Source: Clostridiales bacterium (GTDB lineage: Bacteria > Bacillota > Clostridia > Christensenellales > DUVY01). Taken from it: a stretch of DNA of 12,372 nt. The notes under the pieces were generated by a model. It saw nothing but the letters and a program-made list of their open reading frames with translations, was not told the origin of the DNA and searched no databases. The position numbers and the translations under genes were made by a program. This document shows, in pieces, positions 1 through 6,207 of the stretch; position 1 is the first letter of the stretch; each line of letters begins with the position of its first letter. The DNA is taken from contig JAITNT010000134.1 in NCBI GenBank assembly GCA_031290295.1, positions 1 through 12,372 of the forward strand. The letters run 5' to 3'.

Positions 1-1
1 G

Positions 2-745
2 GACGCGCTAAAGGTCGGCACGGAGTATTTTTACACCGAATCCGACGGCGATCCGTGGGTACTGGGAACAATCCCGGACGGGACAAGGGACGACGGCAAG
101 GACGACGGCGACGCAGAGGACGATACCGAGGTCAAAAGGAAACGCACCTTTGCCGGAATGGTGCTCCCCAAAGCCGACTTTGCCGGCGCGGACGTTTCGC
201 GCGAGCGGTTCTCGGCGACGGTTCTGTCCGACGCGAATTTCGCGGGCGCTAATCTCACCGACAGCGCGTTCGTCGGCGCGCTGCTTTTGGGTGCGTCCTT
301 CCGCGGCGCTAACCTGACGCGCGGTTACATCGCCTCCTGCGCCATGAAACGCGCCGACCTCACAAACGCCGTGCTTGATAATGCGACTGTTATTTCCACG
401 GATATTTCGCAAGCCGCGCTTAACGATCTCGCGCTTAATAACGTAACCATGAAGGCCGTATCTATAAGCGACTGCGGTACGCGGAATCTGAGCATAACCG
501 GCGGAACGTACAAGGCCGTCACCTTTCGCCGTCTGGGCATATACGACACCTCTATAGAGAACGTGGACTTTTTTATGTGCATATTCCCGAAAACGGTATT
601 CAGAAACGTCGCGCTAAGGAACGTAACCTTTAAGGCCTGCGACCTCAAAAGGCTGACCCTCACGGATTGCACCGCCGATAAGGTAACCTACAACGTTCTC
701 AAGGGCTGCGGCGCGGATTTGGGAAGCGTGAGCATTGCGGAATAA
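2..745 (+). CDS. Pentapeptide-repeat protein, 5'-truncated C-terminal part
   Basis: The frame is open from base 2 to the TAA at 743-745, with no stop before the window edge, so the gene starts outside. The first internal ATG (158) has no SD and lies inside the repeat domain, so it is not taken as the start. The first ~47 residues visible contain a sequence like VGTEYFYTESDGDPWVLG and then a strongly acidic Asp/Gly/Glu linker. From about base 143 to the stop the protein is a continuous series of five-residue repeats of the A(D/N)Lxx type (for example ADFAG, ANLTD, ASFRG, ANLTR, ADLTN), each with a hydrophobic central residue. Pentapeptide repeats fold as a right-handed quadrilateral beta-helix. 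Toward the C-terminus Ala at i-2 gives way to Val, Leu, Cys or Thr while the period is kept. This family has many roles (scaffolds, gyrase protection, effectors) and nothing visible decides between them. The family call is firm; the function is unknown. Confidence 0.85.
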   Translation, partial: DALKVGTEYFYTESDGDPWVLGTIPDGTRDDGKDDGDAEDDTEVKRKRTFAGMVLPKADFAGADVSRERFSATVLSDANFAGANLTDSAFVGALLLGASFRGANLTRGYIASCAMKRADLTNAVLDNATVISTDISQAALNDLALNNVTMKAVSISDCGTRNLSITGGTYKAVTFRRLGIYDTSIENVDFFMCIFPKTVFRNVALRNVTFKACDLKRLTLTDCTADKVTYNVLKGCGADLGSVSIAE

Positions 746-785
746 GGGGTGCGGGCAGCCGGGGATAGGTAGTGAGGCAAGTTAA

Positions 786-892
786 AACCGGATTGCCGCA
801 CTTCGGCTTCGCCTCGTTCGTTAAGGACAAGAGAGGGCTAATTGAATGCTTGGTAAGCGGCGAAGAGATGTTTCGACTGCGCGGTAGCATGG
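786..892 (+). repeat. Dispersed intergenic repeat, left copy pair
   Basis: Two short units lie in the spacer between two convergent genes. Unit 1 (788-829) begins CCGGATTGCC and ends TTAAGGACAA. Unit 2 (844-892) has the core GTAAGCGGCGAAGAGAT at 853-869. Both recur, in the same order and orientation, at 4374-4412 and 4461-4512. Such degenerate 40-50 base intergenic elements are common in gut bacterial chromosomes and are usually non-coding. No clear intrinsic terminator for either convergent gene is visible in the 746-962 spacer. Confidence 0.7.
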
Positions 893-962
893 ATAAAGTA
901 ATTGTATTCGGGACGGGTGGCACGGAGTATATACGGTTCTCACTATCTCTTATTCATAATAC

Positions 963-1925
963 TTATAAATCCTTTCTTAAAAATATTCGCCTTGAAAGAA
1001 TTAATAGACCGATCGCTATAGCAATTTTCAGTATATAGACGAGCACAAATATTCCAAAGCCCGCGCTTCCTGCGTAATACGAAGTTAGTTCCGACGTAAT
1101 TGTTGCGGCAAATCCACTCGAAAAGCTTGATCCGACAGCATATACGCCGATAAACAGACCGTTTGCAAGAACGGCGGCATAAATGTTGCGTATTAAGGCG
1201 CTTACCGCAAAAATAACCGTCGAAAAAAACAGCATAGTCACTAATGCCGAAAGATATGAGAGTGCGCAGAGTTCCGCCGTGCCTATCGTGTATATGTTTT
1301 TTGCATCTACAATAAGAGTTGTGCCATAATTAACCTTGTATATTAATCCGGTGATAAAAATTACAAATGAAAAAATTATGAATACTGCGCCGTTCGCGCA
1401 AAAAAATGCTGAAGCTTTTTGCCTAAATATTGTCTTTCGCGGTATCCCGGTTGAATACAACTGTCTATAAACGCCGGAGGTGAAGTCGGAATTTACGATG
1501 ACCGCCGCTAAAATTATTACTACAACCAAAATGAGTAATATTGCCGTCGCCCACATGATTTGCGTGTAGTCTAGCTTATCCGCAACAAACATTGTCACCG
1601 GTGCGGAGGTTATATTTTCAACTAAATATTCATAACTTATCTCATTTTCTAATAAATACCTATATATCCGTATCGTAATACGCAAATTTTCTATCTCGTT
1701 TGCCGTGTCATAATGTTTGTTTTCAAGCTCGTCAATTTGTTGTTCTATGGCTTCAATATGCTTGGGAATTTCATCAAGGGCTTTGTATTCCGATATTAAA
1801 TATGCAGTTTTATTCTCGCTGTTTACAGAATAAATCCCGGCTATTACAAAAATTAATATCAGGGACAAAAGTAATATTGCCAGTATTCCTTTGCTTTTTA
1901 ACAATCGAGCCAGCTCTCTAATCAT
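963..1925 (-). CDS. ABC-2 type transporter permease
   Basis: A 320-residue membrane protein, the likely membrane partner of the ATPase encoded just upstream. About six hydrophobic helices are visible: residues 13-33, 123-145, 171-195, 217-243, 249-270 and 291-311. After helix 1 comes a ~90-residue outside loop with a charged, heptad-like helical stretch (about 45-92, rich in Glu/Ile/Leu), then the typical ABC-2 cytoplasmic segment DFTSGVYRQLYSTGIPRK after helix 2. The start used is the ATG at 1925, which overlaps the ATPase stop by 8 bases in an ATGATTAG arrangement and has GGGG six bases upstream. An ATG-independent start 27 bases further up is possible but would overlap more. ABC-2 permeases of this layout export peptides, lipids or drugs. 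The substrate is not known; the ATPase type favours an antimicrobial-peptide resistance role. Base composition is AT-richer than the flanks (23 of 60 bases are G or C in 1861-1920). Confidence 0.85.
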   Translation of the reverse strand: MIRELARLLKSKGILAILLLSLILIFVIAGIYSVNSENKTAYLISEYKALDEIPKHIEAIEQQIDELENKHYDTANEIENLRITIRIYRYLLENEISYEYLVENITSAPVTMFVADKLDYTQIMWATAILLILVVVIILAAVIVNSDFTSGVYRQLYSTGIPRKTIFRQKASAFFCANGAVFIIFSFVIFITGLIYKVNYGTTLIVDAKNIYTIGTAELCALSYLSALVTMLFFSTVIFAVSALIRNIYAAVLANGLFIGVYAVGSSFSSGFAATITSELTSYYAGSAGFGIFVLVYILKIAIAIGLLILSRRIFLRKDL

Positions 1926-2772
1926 CTTCTTCCCCGTATAATGCTTTCTCAATCGAAGTTGCTTCTCTAACCATGCCGATAAGACCGCAATCAGCCAGAC
2001 GCTTGGAAATAATCGGTAAGCTTTCGCGATTTACTACGATTAAAATACTTTGCTCTCCGTTTAGTTCGACCGAGTAATCACCCAAAAGAGTCAGCGCTAA
2101 TTTCATGCCGTTTTCGTCAAGAAATGTCAGACGGTATTTTTCCGATGCAATGCGCTCATCGTCCGACAACTCCTTTAATACGCCGTCTTTTAACAAAAAA
2201 ACCTTATCGCAATAATCGTCTATTCGCGATATATTATGTGTCACGGTAACTATGCTTTTACCGCTTATACGTTTATCGTTTATCAGATCTATGACGTGAC
2301 TTGCGGCGTCAAAATCAAGTGAATTAAACGGCTCGTCGAGTAAAATCACTTCCGCGTCAACAGCAAAGACTATTGACAAAGCTAACTTGTGACGCATGCC
2401 GAGAGAATACTTACGCACCGTCTTATCTAAATATTCTCCTATGCCGAATAGATTTACCAACTCGATTGCACGCGAAACGTATTGCTTTTCAAGCAAATAG
2501 TACAAATTATCGCGACCGGTAAGACCGTCTATAAAAACAGGCGTTTCAATTAGAGCGGATAATTTCTTACCCGCTCTATCGTACGACCCGCCGAAGCGGG
2601 TAATAAGCCCGATAATTATTTTTAGCAGCGTTGATTTCCCCGACCCGTTTTTGCCTATTATGCCGATGTTTTGCCCGGCAGAAAGGTCGAGATTAAGTCC
2701 GCGTAAAACATTGTTGATACCGTAAGACTTCGTTATGCATCGCAAGGAAAGAATACCGCTAGTGTCCGGCAT
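1918..2772 (-). CDS. ABC transporter ATP-binding protein (BcrA/LanF-like)
   Basis: This 284-residue protein is the ATP-hydrolysing subunit of an ABC exporter working with the permease downstream. Walker A GKNGSGKST is at about residues 40-48, the signature is a degenerate YSLGMRHKL (from residue 122), Walker B ILLDEP is at 143-148 and the H-loop His in VTH is at 179. At the Q-loop the sequence is ALIETPVF, with Glu where most ABC ATPases have Gln. This E-loop is established for lantibiotic-immunity LanF and related BcrA-type ATPases. A ~70-residue C-terminal extension follows the nucleotide-binding domain. The ATG at 2772 is chosen because GGGAGGA (2781-2787) lies eight bases upstream; a longer reading to 2811 would start without an SD. 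It overlaps the preceding gene by 14 bases and the permease by 8, so the three are translationally coupled. The class is sure; peptide-antibiotic resistance is an inference. Confidence 0.93.
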   Translation of the reverse strand: MPDTSGILSLRCITKSYGINNVLRGLNLDLSAGQNIGIIGKNGSGKSTLLKIIIGLITRFGGSYDRAGKKLSALIETPVFIDGLTGRDNLYYLLEKQYVSRAIELVNLFGIGEYLDKTVRKYSLGMRHKLALSIVFAVDAEVILLDEPFNSLDFDAASHVIDLINDKRISGKSIVTVTHNISRIDDYCDKVFLLKDGVLKELSDDERIASEKYRLTFLDENGMKLALTLLGDYSVELNGEQSILIVVNRESLPIISKRLADCGLIGMVREATSIEKALYGEEDD

Positions 2773-3469
2773 CCGTGTTATCCTCCCACATAAAGTCGAT
2801 ACCGTCGTCATTGCATACGAGGGTTAATTTTTTGTCGGTGCGGATTTCTTTAACGCCGTTTAGAACTAAGAAATAATTGAGCGATATGGTTTTTGCCTCG
2901 GCGTTTATGTCTATCAAGTATTCCGGATTAATATTATTGTAGAAATTTACAAGCGACGTAAAGTCGTCGGCAAAATCTAAATATGACCATTGCATGAAAT
3001 TTTCGTTCTCGCTTGCGTTATCCGAGGTGAAGTAAACCTGATTGCCTTCGCATAAAAACGGGGTATACGCAAAGCCCTCCGCAGCAACTACCTCGCAATA
3101 TGCATTACTTATCGTAATAGAACCGTCCGTATTTTTCAATGCGATGAAATAATAGCCTTCGTACAGCAACAAGTATTTTGTTTGTCCGTTATCATATTCT
3201 CGTTTCGCTGCAAAAATATCGCTGTTTTCGATAGCGTCTATCATCGAATTATCCTTCGGGGTAAACGATATATAGTGGTAATGCTCAACCTCGGTTACTC
3301 TGCCGACGCGATGCTTCCCGAACGACAAAGACACCTTGCCGTCGAAGCTTGCTACGGCTATTTCTTTCTTTGACATTGCGACCCCAAAGTAAGCTCCGAA
3401 GCCGACCGACAATGCGACGATTATTGCAACGCCCGTAATAATTGCTTTTGTTCGTGATTTTATTGCCAC
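2759..3469 (-). CDS. Membrane-anchored extracytoplasmic protein, first gene of ABC operon
   Basis: A 236-residue protein of a family I do not recognise. It has a short basic N-terminus (KSRTK), one long hydrophobic helix at about residues 9-32 without a lipobox Cys, and then a ~200-residue mostly beta-rich polar domain with many aromatic residues. This predicts an uncleaved signal anchor with the domain outside the cell. It starts at a GTG (3467-3469) with AAGGAG (3476-3481) six bases upstream and no better ATG. It is the first gene after the operon promoter and its end overlaps the ATPase ATG by 14 bases. The position suggests an accessory subunit of the exporter, such as a sensor, substrate-capturing or immunity protein. 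That role is inferred from the neighbours only. Confidence 0.75.
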   Translation of the reverse strand: MAIKSRTKAIITGVAIIVALSVGFGAYFGVAMSKKEIAVASFDGKVSLSFGKHRVGRVTEVEHYHYISFTPKDNSMIDAIENSDIFAAKREYDNGQTKYLLLYEGYYFIALKNTDGSITISNAYCEVVAAEGFAYTPFLCEGNQVYFTSDNASENENFMQWSYLDFADDFTSLVNFYNNINPEYLIDINAEAKTISLNYFLVLNGVKEIRTDKKLTLVCNDDGIDFMWEDNTDAGH

Positions 3470-3480
3470 TGTGCTCTCCT

Positions 3481-3558
3481 TTAACCCGTAACCTTAGCAA
3501 GCACAAAATTAATAGCGTTAATCGGAGACTCCGGATAGTAAGAGTACTGAAGATTCAC
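3481..3558 (-). CDS. Possible 25-codon leader peptide ORF
   Basis: In the leader of the ABC operon a GTG at 3556-3558 opens a 25-codon frame ending at a TAA (3481-3483). The peptide would contain the Tyr/Pro-rich stretch LQYSYYPESPI and end in VLAKVTG. The stop codon overlaps the AAGGAG of the next gene, a geometry typical of coupled leader peptides. A purine-rich AAAGGTGG lies directly before the GTG, but it is too close for an ideal SD, and the start would be only ~12 bases from the predicted transcript start. This may be a chance ORF. Confidence 0.2.
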   Translation of the reverse strand: MNLQYSYYPESPINAINFVLAKVTG

Positions 3559-3576
3559 CCACCTTTGTTCGTAATA

Positions 3577-3627
3577 ATTATATATCGATAAAGTTTATTT
3601 GTAAAGTATTTTTTTTTGATTTTTTTC
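3577..3627 (-). promoter_or_regulatory. Sigma-A promoter with UP element for the ABC operon
   Basis: On the minus strand TTTACA (3600-3605) and TATAAT (3577-3582) are separated by exactly 17 bases. Directly upstream of the -35 box lie two A-tracts (plus-strand T runs between 3609 and 3627), like an alpha-subunit UP element. The predicted start is near 3570, leaving a leader of about 100 bases before the GTG at 3469. By consensus this is a strong promoter, so control is probably by a repressor or within the leader. Confidence 0.75.
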
Positions 3628-3649
3628 AGCGCGCTTTTGTGTGAACGGT

Positions 3650-3669
3650 TACAAATGACGTACAAATGA
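3650..3669. promoter_or_regulatory. Candidate operator: 9-bp direct repeat, one helical turn apart
   Basis: TACAAATGA occurs at 3650-3658 and again at 3661-3669, a period of 11 bp, so both copies face the same side of the helix. It lies between the divergent ABC-operon promoter and the regulator gene, about 45 bp upstream of the -35 box of the former and just before the latter. The regulator with two HTH domains at 3706 is the natural candidate ligand. Binding is inferred; some chance of coincidence remains in AT-rich DNA. Confidence 0.35.
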
Positions 3670-3705
3670 AGTTTGAAATTTTTAATTTTGGAAACAATTA
3701 ATTCT

Positions 3706-4167
3706 ATGAAAATGATTTTCGCGGAACGGCTTTCATTCGTACTTTCAAGACGGAATTTAACGCAAAAGGCTTTCTGTACAATAAACGGTATAAATCCCAA
3801 TCTGTTTAAGCATTACATTAGCATTACCGAGAAAATAATGCCCCCGTATGAAATGTTGTTCAAAATCTGTAAATCGCTGTTTGTAAGCGTAGATTATTTG
3901 CTCGGAACGAACGGCGATCAAGTAATCTATTATATCAATATTTACAATCTATCGAAGCCTGAATTGAAACGGCGATTTTCAAGAACGTTAATACGATATC
4001 GTAAAAGGATGTGTCTAACGCAATCAACGGCAAGCACAAAACTTGGAATATCCCTTCGCTGCTACCAAATGTATGAATCAGGAAATAATTCTCGCTTACC
4101 AAAATATCACAATCTAATGAAGATAGCCCGTTATATAAATCTTAGAATTGAAGAAACGTTCATTTGA
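3706..4167 (+). CDS. Tandem XRE/Cro-like helix-turn-helix regulator
   Basis: A 153-residue basic protein with two HTH-like halves. Half 1 (about 4-67) runs from FAERLSFVLSRRNLTQ to VDYLLG, the typical end of an XRE-family domain. Half 2 (about 91-153) runs from FSRTLIRYRKRMCLTQ to IEETF. The halves match in spacing: F..xL, R..LTQ, a helix-3 region followed by Tyr, then P...L.KI. This suggests an internal duplication, with helix 2/3 of half 1 the more eroded. XRE proteins normally dimerise on operators; here one chain could supply both domains. The ATG at 3706 is chosen because the XRE domain begins right after it; the upstream TTG (3673) adds only a non-homologous tail. The SD is weak (GGAAA, 11 bases away). 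It is divergent from the ABC operon and very AT-rich, and probably regulates that operon and itself. The target is an inference from position. Confidence 0.8.
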   Translation: MKMIFAERLSFVLSRRNLTQKAFCTINGINPNLFKHYISITEKIMPPYEMLFKICKSLFVSVDYLLGTNGDQVIYYINIYNLSKPELKRRFSRTLIRYRKRMCLTQSTASTKLGISLRCYQMYESGNNSRLPKYHNLMKIARYINLRIEETFI

Positions 4168-4360
4168 ACATGCGCGTCCTCCCGGCAAGAACCGGAATGA
4201 CAAAAAGGACAAGAGAATGATTAGCAAGGGAAAGGCGAGGAGAAAATAGTGCGGGAGAATTGTATCGGAGCGCTGCAAGCGGCGAAGAAAGAGGAATTCG
4301 GATAAAATTAAACTGGATTCCTACGGCGCTATCGCGCCTCTGAATGACAGAGAGGGCTAG
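4168..4360 (+). repeat. Dispersed repeat cluster, degenerate units
   Basis: No gene is seen here. Three short degenerate members of the same intergenic repeat family are visible. They are 4170-4205 (ending ACCGGAATGACA), 4275-4292 (GCAAGCGGCGAAGA, shared with the unit at 4471) and 4313-4360 (starting CTGGATTCC and ending CTGAATGACAGAGAGGGCTA). The last unit has an internal near-palindrome, GGCGCTATCGCGCC, so it could form a small hairpin. Confidence 0.55.
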
Positions 4361-4373
4361 TTTGTTAGAGGGT

Positions 4374-4512
4374 CTGGATTGCCACGTCGCCGGCGCTCCT
4401 CGCTAAGGACAATGGATAGAGGATTTTAGCAAGCAGAAAGAAAGGAAAATAGGACAAATAAAATGCCTTAGCAAGCGGCGAAGAGATTCTTCGACAAGCT
4501 CAGAATGACATT
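4374..4512 (+). repeat. Dispersed intergenic repeat, right copy pair
   Basis: Unit 1 (4374-4412) starts CTGGATTGCC and ends GCTAAGGACAA. Unit 2 (4461-4512) contains GCAAGCGGCGAAGAGAT (4471-4487) and ends CAGAATGACA. They match the pair at 786-892 in order and orientation, so the AT-rich ABC/regulator block lies between two direct copies about 3.6 kb apart. No coding frame of interest crosses this stretch. Confidence 0.7.
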
Positions 4513-4750
4513 GATTTTGTTTTAATATTATTGTGTGCGGAAGAACGAAGCAATGCTATTAAAACCGGAGCGGAGTAAACCGCGTTTTTTACATAGCGAG
4601 CCCTCTTCAAGTCCGGCTGAATCGGAAGAAGCAAGACTGCCGCCCGTAGAGAGCGGTTTAGCGCAGCGCCGATTCACGCTTGGTCGGATCACGAGAGGAT
4701 AAGTTTAGAACCGGATTTCTGCGTTTTGAAAAATTTTGCGCGCGTTCGGT
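4513..4750. other. Spacer before ychF, no gene seen
   Basis: I see no coding frame with a usable start, no tRNA and no known RNA motif here. Two small structures are present. One is a weak terminator-like hairpin, GCGG/CCGC (4570-4573 with 4580-4583), followed by six T (4585-4590), which could end transcripts arriving on +. The other is an 8-bp inverted repeat TGAATCGG/CCGATTCA (4618-4625 with 4669-4676). Both could be chance. Confidence 0.4.
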
Positions 4751-4778
4751 TTGCTTTATGCGGAAGATATAGTATAAT
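4751..4778 (+). promoter_or_regulatory. Sigma-A promoter of ychF
   Basis: A perfect TATAAT (4773-4778) is preceded at 16 bases by TTGCTT (4751-4756), a partial -35. The predicted start near 4785 leaves a leader of ~34 bases that holds the GGAGG used by ychF. No other good promoter is visible close upstream of the gene. Confidence 0.65.
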
Positions 4779-4818
4779 TAATGGATATTGCTAATCTGCG
4801 CTTCCGGAGGAAAACCTT

Positions 4819-5907
4819 ATGAAACTTGGCGTTGTAGGACTGCCGAATGTCGGCAAAAGCACGCTTTTTAACGCGATAACGCAGGCGGGCGCGGAAAGCG
4901 CCAACTATCCTTTTTGCACTATCGAGCCTAACGTGGGGGTGGTAAACGTTCCCGACAGGCGGCTTGACGCGCTTGCTAAGCTGTATAACAGCAAAAGGGT
5001 TGTCAACGCCGTAATAGAATTCGTAGATATCGCGGGGCTTGTCCGGGGAGCGTCTAAGGGCGAGGGCTTGGGCAACAAGTTTCTGGCGCATATCCGCGAG
5101 GTTGACGCAATCGTGCACGTTGTGAGATGCTTCGAGGGCGGGGATATAATACACGTCGAGGGCAGCGTCGATCCGACGCGCGACATCGAAACAATTAATC
5201 TCGAGCTGTTGTTCGCCGATATGGAGACGGTGGACAAGCGTCTTGAAAGGGCGCAAAAGAATATCAAGACGGGCGATAAAAAATACGCCGAGGAAGCCGA
5301 GCTTCTTCTGAAAATAAAAGCCTGTCTCGCCGAGGGCAAGCCCGCGCGCGCGCTCACGGCGGACGAAAAAGAGCGGGCGCTCATGGATTCTTTTTTTCTG
5401 CTGACCTCGAAGCCCGTAATTTACGCCGCCAACACCGCCGAATCCGATATAGGAAAACCGAATCCGCTCGCCGAGAGGGTCAAGGCTTACGCCGCCGCCG
5501 AGGACGCGGAAACGATCGTAATTTGCGCTAAGGTCGAGGAGGAGCTTGCCGCCCTCGCCGAGGACGAACGCGAGCTGTTCATAGCCGAGCTGGGCCTCCC
5601 CGAAAGCGGCCTCGACGCGCTCGTCCGCGCGGGCTATAAGCTGCTCGGGCTGATAAGCTACCTGACCGCCGGCGAAAAGGAGGTCCGCGCATGGACTATC
5701 ACCCGGGGCACTAAGGCGCCGCAAGCGGCGGGCAAAATACATACCGACTTCGAGCGCGGCTTCATACGCGCCGAAATAGTAGAGTACGACGATCTCATTT
5801 CCTTAGGCTCTCTCGTCGCCGCCAAAGAAAAAGGCAAGGTGCGGAGCGAGGGCAAGGACTATGTTATGAAAGAAAACGACGTGGTACTTTTTAGGATTAA
5901 CGTATAG
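4819..5907 (+). CDS. ychF: Redox-regulated ribosome-binding ATPase YchF (OLA1 family)
   Basis: A 362-residue member of the universal Obg-like ATPase family, of normal family length. It binds ribosomes and hydrolyses ATP rather than GTP; the bacterial protein is linked to translation and oxidative-stress response. G1 is GLPNVGKST (7-15), switch I is around NYPFCTIEPN (29-38) and G3 is DIAG (70-73). The G4 position is NTAE (205-208), the non-canonical NxxE that underlies ATP preference, in place of NKxD. A charged helical insertion (about 130-185) forms the expected coiled-coil arm. The C-terminal TGS domain (about 278-361) contains AWTITRGTKAPQAAGKIH and DFERGFIRAE. The ATG is preceded by GGAGG eight bases upstream, and there is a TATAAT promoter of its own. 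It appears monocistronic and, unlike in many genomes, is not next to pth. The assignment is secure. Confidence 0.98.
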   Translation: MKLGVVGLPNVGKSTLFNAITQAGAESANYPFCTIEPNVGVVNVPDRRLDALAKLYNSKRVVNAVIEFVDIAGLVRGASKGEGLGNKFLAHIREVDAIVHVVRCFEGGDIIHVEGSVDPTRDIETINLELLFADMETVDKRLERAQKNIKTGDKKYAEEAELLLKIKACLAEGKPARALTADEKERALMDSFFLLTSKPVIYAANTAESDIGKPNPLAERVKAYAAAEDAETIVICAKVEEELAALAEDERELFIAELGLPESGLDALVRAGYKLLGLISYLTAGEKEVRAWTITRGTKAPQAAGKIHTDFERGFIRAEIVEYDDLISLGSLVAAKEKGKVRSEGKDYVMKENDVVLFRINV

Positions 5908-5946
5908 CGGCATCTGCTTTGCGGGAACAAGTCACCCTCTTTTTAC

Positions 5947-5980
5947 GCCGTATGCTCCTCTAACGCTCGCCGCATACGGC
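5947..5980. other. Stem-loop downstream of ychF
   Basis: A perfect 9-bp inverted repeat GCCGTATGC/GCATACGGC (5947-5955 with 5972-5980) surrounds a 16-base loop. No T-run follows directly, so it is more likely a processing or stability hairpin, or the remnant of a repeat, than a terminator. Confidence 0.45.
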
Positions 5981-5990
5981 CGTCATAGGG

Positions 5991-6034
5991 CTTTTTTCGA
6001 TGGGTATCCCTTGAAAAAAGAATGTGTTTTTTTT
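5991..6034 (+). terminator. Probable intrinsic terminator of ychF
   Basis: CTTTTTTC (5991-5998) pairs perfectly with GAAAAAAG (6013-6020), with a short GGG/CCC pairing inside the loop, and eight T follow at 6027-6034. The stem is AT-rich and the T run is six bases from it, so strength is uncertain. GAAAAAA can alternatively pair with the T run. Confidence 0.45.
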
Positions 6035-6207
6035 CATGCGTTTGCCCCGGATTGTCTGCGGAGTATATCTATATAGCTTGCAAAAAACATAAATAATATT
6101 TATAATATAATAGTGAAAAGGTTACCTAAAAAACCAAGGTCAAAAAACGACATAATAGGACTAGTCTATTGTTTATTTCGCTCTTTATCCCGGGCTTGAT
6201 GCCGCTA
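6035..6207. other. AT-rich spacer between convergent genes
   Basis: No gene is supported. On + there is a promoter-like pair, TTGCAA (6078-6083) and TATAAT (6101-6106), 17 bases apart. It would transcribe antisense into the lipoprotein gene; in this AT-rich stretch it may be accidental. On the minus strand, past the lipoprotein stop, AATAG/CTATT (6150-6170 region) with a following T6 could be a weak terminator. Confidence 0.25.

Noticed and set aside
158..745. ATG at 158 as the start of the pentapeptide protein
   Set aside because: The frame stays open to the left edge, the repeat register continues upstream of it (RTFAG), and no SD precedes it.
17..930. 12-mer GGCACGGAGTAT at 17-28 and again at 919-930
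   Set aside because: In 12 kb several identical 12-mers are expected by chance, and the contexts (coding and spacer) do not align further.
772..1038. 88-codon + strand ORF
   Set aside because: It lies in the dispersed repeat and then antisense to the permease end; no SD and no recognisable protein.
1926..1952. Nine-residue longer N-terminus of the permease
   Set aside because: It would overlap the ATPase by 35 bases; the ATG at 1925 gives a typical 8-base coupled overlap and a normal family N-terminus.
786..4512. CRISPR array made of the short repeats
   Set aside because: Units are degenerate, irregularly spaced and without constant-length spacers; no cas gene nearby.
4513..4750. tRNA or known structured RNA in the spacer before ychF
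   Set aside because: No T-loop GGTTCGANNCC-type motif, no cloverleaf pairing and no known riboswitch core seen.
4756..5742. 328-codon ORF antisense to ychF
   Set aside because: Shadow of a conserved gene with codon bias; ychF is certain, and this frame resembles no known family.
6113..6199. GTG ORF of 28 codons after the possible + promoter
   Set aside because: The start would coincide with the transcript start, leaving no room for an SD, and the peptide is unremarkable.
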